Shown: positions 8,782 through 16,452 of the stretch, one piece after another
Position numbering within the stretch: position 1 is the first letter of the stretch
How the letters are laid out: each line of letters begins with the position of its first letter
Origin: Ktedonosporobacter rubrisoli
GTDB taxonomy: Bacteria; Chloroflexota; Ktedonobacteria; Ktedonobacterales; Ktedonobacteraceae
DNA: 64,000 nucleotides
Assembly (NCBI RefSeq): GCF_004208415.1
Contig: NZ_CP035758.1
Location: 9,486,001-9,550,000 of the forward strand
Direction of reading: 5' to 3'
Position numbers and translations under genes: made by a program
The notes under the pieces: generated by a model
What the model saw: the letters and a program-made list of their open reading frames with translations, nothing else
Told to the model about the DNA's origin: nothing
The model's database searches: none

Positions 8782-10056
8782 TTAGGTAATAAGCTCGAAC
8801 ACCTCATGGAGCGTTGACTCATAGAGGTAATCGCGCCCGGTAATCTCTAACTCGTCGTGTAGCAACTCACTCTCTTCATGAGTTGTGGACAGACCAACCG
8901 CACGCTGTGGAAGCGTAGCTTGCGTCTGCTCGACGGAAGTGATCACGTAATCGGCGTTATCTTCCTTGCGATGAATCGTGAAGACAGCCTGGTGATTATT
9001 AACTACGCTCGTCAGGCGGATCAGGCGCAGCGCACCGTTGTCAGGTGTCGTCTGGATGTGCGGGCGGATATGAATACTACCCTGCCCACTAAAGCCTAGC
9101 TTGCCTGTTCTATGTGCGCCGCTGACTGGCTCTACGCTTAAAGGTCCCGTAGTGCGACTTACTTGCCAGGAATAGGTGCCCGATATGGGATCATACAGGT
9201 TATAGGGAGATTCCTCGACGAGCCGCCAGTTAAGGCTTGTTTTTAGCCAGCCAGCCATAAGCCAGGAACGAATAGGATTGGGCGAGGCGGTTTGTCCGCT
9301 CGCGCCTGATGCCGTTTCGTCAGAAGCTGCGACAGCGTACTCGATTTCAATACGATTTATGCCGGCCAGGTAGGGCTTATATTCTGGAGAGTCGAAAAAC
9401 TGAGCTACCAGTTGCCGCCAGGGAGTAATACGGCCCCAGTTAAGATCACTGAGTGCGCCGCTATTGGGCAGCTCCCTGATGAGAGTAGAGACGGTACTGA
9501 TCCCCTGTTCTGGGTCAGCGAAATTATTTGAGTCGATAATTACGCGGCTGCTGACATCGGCAAGCCGGCTGAATACCGGACCACCACCGGGTAGATCCTG
9601 TAACCACCATAAATAGACTGGTAAATCAGGCTTGAATAGCGGTTGCATAATGGTAGCGGCTGAATTAATAGCGTCACCTGAGAGCAAGAGTGTGACCTGC
9701 TCGAAGTGATGGCGCATCAGGTCTGAGACGATTGGGAAAGAGCGCAAGGTGACCCAGGAAGAGACGCCAGGGGCCTTGCTACTGCTTGTATCAAGGACCA
9801 GTAGTATAAGACGTGCTATATGAGTGCTGGACAAATCGCGTATAAGTGCGCTCGCCCAGCGCGCGGCTTCGATATCCTGTGTACAGATAACGAAGTTAAG
9901 CACGCTGGTACGGATATTTATGTTATGGCTGATGCGCACGTTGTCGGCAGACAGACGCCAGAGGTGAGAAAGCTCTACCTCGACGTCTGCGGTGTCTACC
10001 TTTTTACCTGCCCAGGGCAAGTTTGGCCCTGTGGTGTCGGAGTTTTCGATTCCCAT
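8782..10056 (-). CDS. opcA: Glucose-6-phosphate dehydrogenase assembly protein OpcA
   Basis: Activator/assembly factor of G6PDH, known from cyanobacteria and actinobacteria. 424 residues. The N-terminal half contains FVICTQDIEAARWASALIRDL and VTLLLSGDA; PLFKPDLPVYLWWLQDLP is the best conserved block of the family. The C-terminal half carries a Ser/Gly/Ala-rich linker and a beta-rich domain. The frame opens at 10098, but AAGGGGAG with 6-nt spacing places the start at ATG 10056. It lies between zwf and pgl, the arrangement expected for a G6PDH partner. Confidence 0.9.
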   Translation of the reverse strand: MGIENSDTTGPNLPWAGKKVDTADVEVELSHLWRLSADNVRISHNINIRTSVLNFVICTQDIEAARWASALIRDLSSTHIARLILLVLDTSSSKAPGVSSWVTLRSFPIVSDLMRHHFEQVTLLLSGDAINSAATIMQPLFKPDLPVYLWWLQDLPGGGPVFSRLADVSSRVIIDSNNFADPEQGISTVSTLIRELPNSGALSDLNWGRITPWRQLVAQFFDSPEYKPYLAGINRIEIEYAVAASDETASGASGQTASPNPIRSWLMAGWLKTSLNWRLVEESPYNLYDPISGTYSWQVSRTTGPLSVEPVSGAHRTGKLGFSGQGSIHIRPHIQTTPDNGALRLIRLTSVVNNHQAVFTIHRKEDNADYVITSVEQTQATLPQRAVGLSTTHEESELLHDELEITGRDYLYESTLHEVFELIT

Positions 10057-10150
10057 TCCCGACTCCCCTTTATAGAAATTGAACGCCATTGTTCCCACAG
10101 ACTACATCGTGCTATTTATCAGTTACTCTCTTCTACTGACAGTCAACAGC

Positions 10151-11701
10151 CTATGGGCGGCGCCATCGATAGCCATCGCGCCAAATGAACTCGTCTGCAG
10201 CCTGGGGACCCCATGTACCAGATTCATAGGTTTGGATGACATCGCGTGGTTCGTTACTCCATTCGTCAAGAATGCCCTGAATGAAGGTCCACGCGGCCTC
10301 TACTTCGTCGCGACGCGTAAAGAGCGTAGAGTCGCCAAGCATGCAATCGAGAAGCAGACGCTCGTAGGCTTCTGGTTGCTCGCGAACGAAAGAGGAGCCA
10401 TAGAAAAAGTCCATGTTCACTGCACGAATCTGCATATCAGTACCTGGAACTTTGGCACCAAACTTGAGAGAGATGCCTTCGTCAGGCTGTATACGCAAGG
10501 TAAGAACATTGGGTTCAACCTGGCCCTGGGCGTCACTTTGCTTAAAGAGCATAAGCGGCGCTGATTTGAACTGGATAGCTATTTCAGTTACGCGCTTAGG
10601 TAGGTGCTTGCCTGTCCGTAAGTAGAATGGTACGCCCGCCCAGCGCCAGTTGTCAATAAACAATTTGAGCGCTACATATGTTTCGGTAGTAGAAGCGGGG
10701 GCAACTCCGTTTTCCTGAAGGTAGCCGGGTACCTGACGGCCACCAATATAACCAGGCCCATATTGGGCGCGTATAATGTTGGTGAGCGCATCGCGACCGA
10801 TTAGCGGCTGAATAGCGCGCAAAACTTTGACCTTCTCATCGTGCACAGCGTTGGCTTCAAAGGCAATCGGCGGCTCCATAGCCACAAGTGTAAGAAGCTG
10901 TAGCATATGGTTCTGGATCATATCGCGGATCGCGCCTGACTCTTCATAGTAGGCGCCACGGCCCTCGATACCAATGTTTTCGGCTACTGTGATCTGCACA
11001 TGCTGGACATAACGTCTATTCCAGATAGGCTCGAAGATACCGTTGGCAAGGCGAAAAACCAGGATGTTCTGGACTGTCTCTTTGCCCAGATAGTGGTCGA
11101 TACGGTAGATCTGCTCTTCTTTGAAAACTCTTCCCACCTGGCGATTGAGCTCGCGGGCTGAAGGAAGATCATGTCCAAAGGGCTTTTCGATGATAATTCG
11201 CGTCCAACCCTTACGGTTGCGGTTGAGGCCTGCGGCTCCGAGACGCTGTATGATTTCTGGATACTGGCTTGGCGGTGTAGATAGGTAGAAGATGCGATTG
11301 CCGCTTGTGCCACGCTCCTGGTCGAGCCTGTTGAGCATCTCATTGAGTTTTTCGTAACCAGCCGGATCATGAAAGTTTGATTGCAGGTAGAAGATGCCAG
11401 AGGCAAAGCTCTCCCAGACCTGGGGATTGACAGGCTTTTGGCGAGAGAATTCGTTGATTGAGTCAAGTGCTTGCTGGCGGAATTGCTCATCTGTGTAGGG
11501 ACGCCGTGCGAACGCTACGACAGAGAAACCGGCTGGCAAGGGATGTTCCAGCGCTAAGTTGTAGAGGGCTGGAAGCAACTTCCTGTGCGTCAGGTCGCCA
11601 GTGGCTCCAAAAATGACCATGACGCATGGTTCAGGGCTCTGTTTTATGCGTAGCCCCTCTCGTAAGGGGTTGGGCGCCTCTATTACGCTACGCTGAGGCA
11701 T
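10151..11701 (-). CDS. zwf: Glucose-6-phosphate 1-dehydrogenase
   Basis: Oxidises glucose 6-phosphate to 6-phosphogluconolactone with NADP. 516 residues. The N-terminal nucleotide-binding site is VIFGATGDLTHRKL. IIIEKPFGHDL and the substrate/catalytic block RIDHYLGKETVQN are intact. The open frame extends to 11896 but TAGGAG, 6 nt before ATG 11701, fixes the start. The 65 extra upstream codons overlap the decayed gnd and in fact encode a frameshifted gnd tail. First functional gene of zwf-opcA-pgl-rpe. Confidence 0.96.
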   Translation of the reverse strand: MPQRSVIEAPNPLREGLRIKQSPEPCVMVIFGATGDLTHRKLLPALYNLALEHPLPAGFSVVAFARRPYTDEQFRQQALDSINEFSRQKPVNPQVWESFASGIFYLQSNFHDPAGYEKLNEMLNRLDQERGTSGNRIFYLSTPPSQYPEIIQRLGAAGLNRNRKGWTRIIIEKPFGHDLPSARELNRQVGRVFKEEQIYRIDHYLGKETVQNILVFRLANGIFEPIWNRRYVQHVQITVAENIGIEGRGAYYEESGAIRDMIQNHMLQLLTLVAMEPPIAFEANAVHDEKVKVLRAIQPLIGRDALTNIIRAQYGPGYIGGRQVPGYLQENGVAPASTTETYVALKLFIDNWRWAGVPFYLRTGKHLPKRVTEIAIQFKSAPLMLFKQSDAQGQVEPNVLTLRIQPDEGISLKFGAKVPGTDMQIRAVNMDFFYGSSFVREQPEAYERLLLDCMLGDSTLFTRRDEVEAAWTFIQGILDEWSNEPRDVIQTYESGTWGPQAADEFIWRDGYRWRRP

Positions 11702-12327
11702 ATGAAATCTCCTAATGTATTGTTGTAATAGTACACAAATGCTTGTTTTGACCTTCTGTCCTTCGAAATCGGTATGAGGCACTGTACGGCTCTGGCCATG
11801 AATGAACCATTTTGTCTTATGCGGAACCGTCTGAGTAGAGATAATGTAGAAGCAGGAGCTGGCACACCGGTGTCTATGGCTTGTTGTGCTGTCCACTGGC
11901 TCTCGCCTGAAATCTCTACATAGCCCTTGATAGCTTCAAGTTTGCCAACCTTCTGGCCGACATTTCCCACGAGTTCAAGTAACCAGGAGCTGGTACCGCT
12001 CCTTTTCCATAGGTGCGCAATTGCATAGAGACCGAGGCCGTACAGACTGGCTTTCAGCATCTGAAAGCCTTCGCCATATGCCTGTAGCATACCATATCCT
12101 GTGTCATTATGCATCGTTTGGACAAAATGTCCTGCTTTTGCCGGTATCCAGAGCATATAGCTATCTTGCGAGATAAGCATCATTGGTAGAAGGCTATATG
12201 TAAGTTTTGCTCTTTTAGCAGCGCCTTTCTGCGTTCTTGCTGCACCGGGTTTCCAGGTGAGTATGGCATAGATAGCTTGTAGTGGGCTGGTGCCTATATG
12301 CTTTAAACCTATAACCCCGATTTCCAT
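11683..12327 (-). pseudogene. gnd: Decayed 6-phosphogluconate dehydrogenase (gnd remnant)
   Basis: The frame starts like a real gene, with AGGGAG 6 nt before ATG 12327 and MEIGVIGL, the start of the NAD(P) fold. It then loses similarity for about 60 residues where the family needs about 160, so most of the Rossmann domain is gone. Similarity returns with GHFVQTMHNDTGYGMLQAYGEGF, EAIKGYVEISGESQWT and AIDTGVPAPA. Family members have GAGHFVKMVHNGIEYG here: the catalytic Lys is Gln and the Glu is lost. Near 11785 the frame slips, and the expected C-terminal end continues in the zwf frame (HTDFEGQKVKT). Deletion, active-site loss and frameshift together make it a pseudogene, even though 236 codons stay open. 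Confidence 0.82.
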
Positions 12328-13063
12328 TGCCATCTCCCTGGTAGTATTGTAAATCTGCGAGCCAACAAGCTGGTTCATATGCAGATAATACATTTTGTGT
12401 AAGGCTAACTGTACGCAGCCTTTAGAATAAGGACAAGAAAAATCTCACTTGAAAATCTTACGTTCTGGCCTGATGCCTTCACGTTTAAAAGACGTCAGGA
12501 CTTCCCACTTTATCCGCATCAGCTGTCGGCGGGAAAGGCCATTGGACGTATCTGGATTTATCGCTATATGTACTCTATATATTCAGAAGATAATGGATGG
12601 GTATAAAGCTAGCTCTCCATATTGTTTGACCAGGCTGGCAGGCCTGGCTCCGCTCTTCTGAGATATACACGCGCATATAGGACCGTTGGTGACTAGCCTG
12701 TATCTTGCTCATCACCAACGGTCTCGTGTTTTCGAGATAGCACTAGAAGAGTACCTGCCCTGAAGTGCTATCTGGAAATATAGCTGCCCCGGCTGGGGCT
12801 TTTACTGGCTGAAAAGACGCCGAGCTGCACCCATAACGATCATTGCAGACAGTTATGAACCAGGGGGTATCTCTCGATTGGGCTATTACGTCAGCAGGAA
12901 GGCATCAAAAATACCTTCCTTAGAGGTGGCAGAAATACTTACAGCCTATCTTATCACCGATATTTCCCTTGTCTGAGAAGCGCGGTTTATCTACCACCTG
13001 GCACCCTCTAAACCTGTTGAAAGGCTGATCGAGAGGTTATGGCGTCAAGCGAACAGAGAGCGT
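12328..13063. other. Intergenic stretch with hairpins, no gene supported
   Basis: About 735 nt between tal and the gnd remnant. It holds a perfect 12-bp inverted repeat (12681-12692 with 12712-12723, 19-nt loop) and a short GC hairpin followed by TTTT on the plus strand (12786-12803). No protein-coding frame is convincing. It may contain more debris from the locus that lost gnd. Confidence 0.45.
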
Positions 13064-13087
13064 AGCAGGCAAGAAAAGTTGCCTGCT
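13064..13087 (-). terminator. Terminator after tal
   Basis: Perfect 9-bp stem AGCAGGCAA/TTGCCTGCT with a 6-nt loop, 12 nt past the tal stop. The downstream minus-strand sequence is T-rich but has no pure run. Confidence 0.55.
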
Positions 13088-13098
13088 CTGCGTATTCT

Positions 13099-14244
13099 CT
13101 AGCGGGCTGCCTGGCCGGCCTGAATGCTCTGTTTCTTGCTCTCGATACCCTCAAACAACTGGTGGAAGGAGTCGGCAAACTTCTGCACGCCCTCATCCTG
13201 GAGCTGTTTGGTGACCTGAGCATAATGGATACCAACTTTCTCCAGCTCGGCCAGCGCAGTTTTGGCTCCCTCGGTATCGTTCTCTACAGTGTTGCTCACC
13301 TTGCCATGATCGCGGAATTTCTCGATGGTTTCCAGCGGCATCGTATCTACGGTGTCGGGACCGATCAGCTCCTCAGCATAGAGCACATCCCGGTAAGCCG
13401 GGTTCTTGGTGCTGGTGCTGGCCCAGAGTGGGCGCTGCACATGAGCTCCTGCATGTTTGAGCGACTCAAAGCGCGGTGTGCTGAAGAGACGCTTGAAGTC
13501 CTGATAGACAACACGCGCATTGGCGATAGCGGCCTTGCCCTCTAAGGACTTGAGCTTTTGCTGCTCAGCGGAATCGCTTGTGGCTTTGATCTTCTCTTCA
13601 AGGAGCTTATCGACAAGGGTATCGACGCGGCTCACAAAGAAGCTAGCAACCGAAGCAATTGAGCTAATATCCTCACCGGCTCCATTGCGATCTTCAAGTG
13701 CGCGCAGATACGCATCTACAACATCTCGATAGCTCTCAATGGAGAAGATCAAGGTGATATTTACGTTTATGCCTGCACGCAAGGTTTCATAAATGGCTGG
13801 AATGCCTGCCGGAGTGGCCGGGATCTTAATCATCAGGTTCGGGCGATTGACCATGCCCCAGAAGCGTTTTGCCTCTGAAATTGTGCCCGAAGTATCATTG
13901 GCAAGCTCGGGAGAGACTTCCAGGCTTACATATCCGTCCTGACCCTCCGTCTTGTCATAGACGGGGCGCAGCAGATCGGCAACCGTCTGAATATCTTTGA
14001 TAACCAGGGCTTCATAAATTTCATTGGTGCTCTTGCCAGCTTTGATCAGCTCTGACATCTGCTCGTCATAAGCATGGCCTGCGCTTATGGATTTCTCAAA
14101 GATAGTAGGGTTCGCAGTTACGCCAACGATGCCATCTTCATTAAGCATGCGCTGAAATTGGCCGGAAGCCAGTTGCGCACGATCAATATTGTCATACCAG
14201 ACGCTCTGTCCGTAATTTTTGAGCTGCTGCAATGGATTTGTCAT
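13099..14244 (-). CDS. tal: Transaldolase
   Basis: Transfers a dihydroxyacetone unit between sugar phosphates in the non-oxidative pentose phosphate pathway. 381 residues, matching the long bacterial form. GVTANPTIFEKSI (residues 41-53) is the first signature; RPNLMIKIPAT contains the Schiff-base Lys, about residue 140. Start ATG is 7 nt after AAGGAGA. It lies 98 nt downstream of tkt on the same strand, with a hairpin between them. Confidence 0.95.
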   Translation of the reverse strand: MTNPLQQLKNYGQSVWYDNIDRAQLASGQFQRMLNEDGIVGVTANPTIFEKSISAGHAYDEQMSELIKAGKSTNEIYEALVIKDIQTVADLLRPVYDKTEGQDGYVSLEVSPELANDTSGTISEAKRFWGMVNRPNLMIKIPATPAGIPAIYETLRAGINVNITLIFSIESYRDVVDAYLRALEDRNGAGEDISSIASVASFFVSRVDTLVDKLLEEKIKATSDSAEQQKLKSLEGKAAIANARVVYQDFKRLFSTPRFESLKHAGAHVQRPLWASTSTKNPAYRDVLYAEELIGPDTVDTMPLETIEKFRDHGKVSNTVENDTEGAKTALAELEKVGIHYAQVTKQLQDEGVQKFADSFHQLFEGIESKKQSIQAGQAAR

Positions 14245-14315
14245 ACTCTATTCTCCTTGTAAAAGTCGGTGCAATTTCCTGGCTACACCTACGGGGTCCT
14301 ATATTATGTTGGCCT

Positions 14316-14336
14316 GGGTACCCTTTGCGGGTACCC
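14316..14336 (-). terminator. Hairpin between tkt and tal
   Basis: Perfect 8-bp GGGTACCC repeats around a 5-nt loop, 5 nt past the tkt stop. No U tract follows, so it may be a partial terminator or an mRNA-stabilising hairpin rather than a full stop. Confidence 0.45.
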
Positions 14337-14341
14337 TTCTA

Positions 14342-16363
14342 TTATGCCTTATGTAGCAAGCTCTTTGCTTTTGCAACAACGTTTTCGACAGTGAAGCCAA
14401 ACTGCTGGAAGAGCACCTTAGCTGGCGCAGAAGCGCCAAAGTGATTGAGCGTAACGCTATCGCCTTCAGAGCCGATATAGCGCTCCCAGCCCATCGGCGA
14501 GGCCGCTTCAATAGCCAGGCGGGCCGTAACACTCTTAGGCAATACAGATTCTTTGTATTCGCTGCTCTGCTCTTCGAACAGCTCCCAACTCGGTATACTA
14601 ACTACACGAACGCGTAAGTTATCTTGACGCAGTTTGTTAGCGGCATCGATTGCCAGCGAAACTTCGGAACCGGTGGCCATAAGAATGAGCTCGGGTGTGC
14701 CCTCGCTATCCTGCAGGACGTAAGCACCTTTGGCGACATTGCTTGCGCTGGCAAACTGCGTACGATCAAGGGTGGGTAAGCCTTGACGGCTGAGGGCGAA
14801 GGCCACAGGGCCAGCATGTGTGATGGCGACGCGCCAGGCCTCGGCTGTCTCGTTGGCATCGGCGGGACGCAGAACGGTAAGACCAGGTATTGCCCGTAAG
14901 GCCGCAAGCTGCTCGATTGGCTGATGGGTTGGACCATCTTCACCAAGGCCGATGCTATCATGGGTGAAGACATAAATGACTTTCTGACCCATAAGCGCTG
15001 CCAGGCGGATCGAGGGGCGCATATAGTCGGAGAAGATCAGGAAGGTGGCTCCAAAGGGGATTAGGCCCCCATAGAGCGCCATGCCATTCAGAATGCCGCC
15101 CATCGCATGCTCGCGAATGCCAAAGTGCATGTTGCGCCCGTTTCCCTCAGGACCGAAGTCTCCCAGACCCTTCATGTTGGTGCTGGTGGAGGGTGCCAGA
15201 TCGGCTGAGCCGCCAATCAGGTTGGGCAAGCGAGAGGCAATGGCGTTGATGGCCTGGCCCGAAGCGGCACGGCTGGCCAGAGATTCTCCAGCTTTAAATG
15301 TGGGTATTGTGCTATCCCAGCCTGCAGGAAGCACTCCCTTCAGCTCGCTCTCCCACTGAGCCGCCAGCTCGGGATATTCAGCCTTATAAGCGTTGTAGCG
15401 CTTCTGCCACTCTTGCTCCAGAGCTGCGCCGCGCTCAATCGCCTTGCGGAAGTAAGCAACTGCCTCTTCTGGCTCATAGAAAGGCTCTTCGGAGGGCCAG
15501 CCCAGATTGCGCTTGGTCAAAATGACCTCTTCGGCTCCCAGGGGCTCACCATGGGCCTTGGCCGTGTCTTGCTTGTGTGGGCTACCGAAGCCGATATGCG
15601 AGCGAACAATGATCAAGGATGGATGCTCATTATTTTGCGCAGCGCTGATAGCCTGTTCTAGCGCATCCAGATCGTTGACATCTGCCACATGCTGGACATG
15701 CCAGCCATAGCTCTCGAAGCGCTGCCCGACATTTTCCTGAAAGGCCAGATCGGTATTGCCTTCGATAGTGATATGGTTGTCATCGTAGAAGTAGATCAGT
15801 TTGCCCAGCTTGAGGAAGCCAGCGATTGAGGCTGCTTCTGAAGCGATGCCTTCCATGAGATCACCATCGCTGACGATAGCATAGATATAATGATCGAGAA
15901 TGGTGTGGCCGGGGCGATTGTAGTGGCCGGCGCTGAAACGCTCAGCAATGGCCATGCCTACGCCATTGGCAAAGCCCTGACCCAGGGGCCCTGTTGTCGT
16001 TTCGGCACCCGGTACCTCACCATGCTCGGGATGTCCTGGTGTGTGGCTGCCCCACTGGCGGAAATTTTTGAGCTCTTCCAGGGGCAGATCATAGCCTGTC
16101 AAATGCAGCATGCTATAGAGCAGCATTGATGCATGTCCGGCCGAGAGAATAAAGCGGTCTCGGTTGACCCAGGCCGGATTATGGGGATTGTAGCGCAAGT
16201 GGCGCGTCCAGAGTAAGTAGGTGAGGGGCGCAAGAGCCATCGCGGTGCCTGGATGGCCGGAGTTAGCTTTCTGGACTCCATCCATTGACAATGTGCGGAT
16301 GGTATTAATGCAAAGCTGTTCTAGTGTCTTTTCCTGTGTTGGCACCTGTTCTTGAGTTGTCAT
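14342..16363 (-). CDS. tkt: Transketolase
   Basis: Thiamine-diphosphate enzyme that transfers two-carbon units between sugar phosphates. 673 residues, the normal length. Visible features are GHPGTAMA near the N-terminus, PGAETTTGPLGQG, the cofactor motif beginning SDGDLMEGIASEA and ending in NHITIEG, and the central FGIREHAMGGILNGM block of the pyrimidine domain. Start ATG follows TTGGAGG by 4-5 nt. It stands between mutS and tal on the minus strand. Confidence 0.96.
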   Translation of the reverse strand: MTTQEQVPTQEKTLEQLCINTIRTLSMDGVQKANSGHPGTAMALAPLTYLLWTRHLRYNPHNPAWVNRDRFILSAGHASMLLYSMLHLTGYDLPLEELKNFRQWGSHTPGHPEHGEVPGAETTTGPLGQGFANGVGMAIAERFSAGHYNRPGHTILDHYIYAIVSDGDLMEGIASEAASIAGFLKLGKLIYFYDDNHITIEGNTDLAFQENVGQRFESYGWHVQHVADVNDLDALEQAISAAQNNEHPSLIIVRSHIGFGSPHKQDTAKAHGEPLGAEEVILTKRNLGWPSEEPFYEPEEAVAYFRKAIERGAALEQEWQKRYNAYKAEYPELAAQWESELKGVLPAGWDSTIPTFKAGESLASRAASGQAINAIASRLPNLIGGSADLAPSTSTNMKGLGDFGPEGNGRNMHFGIREHAMGGILNGMALYGGLIPFGATFLIFSDYMRPSIRLAALMGQKVIYVFTHDSIGLGEDGPTHQPIEQLAALRAIPGLTVLRPADANETAEAWRVAITHAGPVAFALSRQGLPTLDRTQFASASNVAKGAYVLQDSEGTPELILMATGSEVSLAIDAANKLRQDNLRVRVVSIPSWELFEEQSSEYKESVLPKSVTARLAIEAASPMGWERYIGSEGDSVTLNHFGASAPAKVLFQQFGFTVENVVAKAKSLLHKA

Positions 16364-16396
16364 TAAGCCTCCAAATTTAGTTTTGATTTATTGTAT

Positions 16397-16424
16397 ATTG
16401 TACACTAACCCTCATCTATAATAA
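16397..16424 (-). promoter_or_regulatory. Possible promoter of tkt-tal
   Basis: Minus-strand TTATTA, 16-nt spacer, TACAAT, about 35 nt upstream of the tkt start. The -35 box is weak. Confidence 0.35.
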
Positions 16425-16452
16425 CACATATGTGCTACCTGTTTATGCCTGA

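Noticed and set aside
11702..11896. 65-codon N-terminal extension of zwf
   Set aside because: It overlaps the gnd remnant, encodes the frameshifted gnd tail, and a good binding site precedes the internal ATG at 11701.
12786..12803. GC hairpin with TTTT on the plus strand
   Set aside because: Looks like a small terminator but no plus-strand gene precedes it; stem is only 5 bp.
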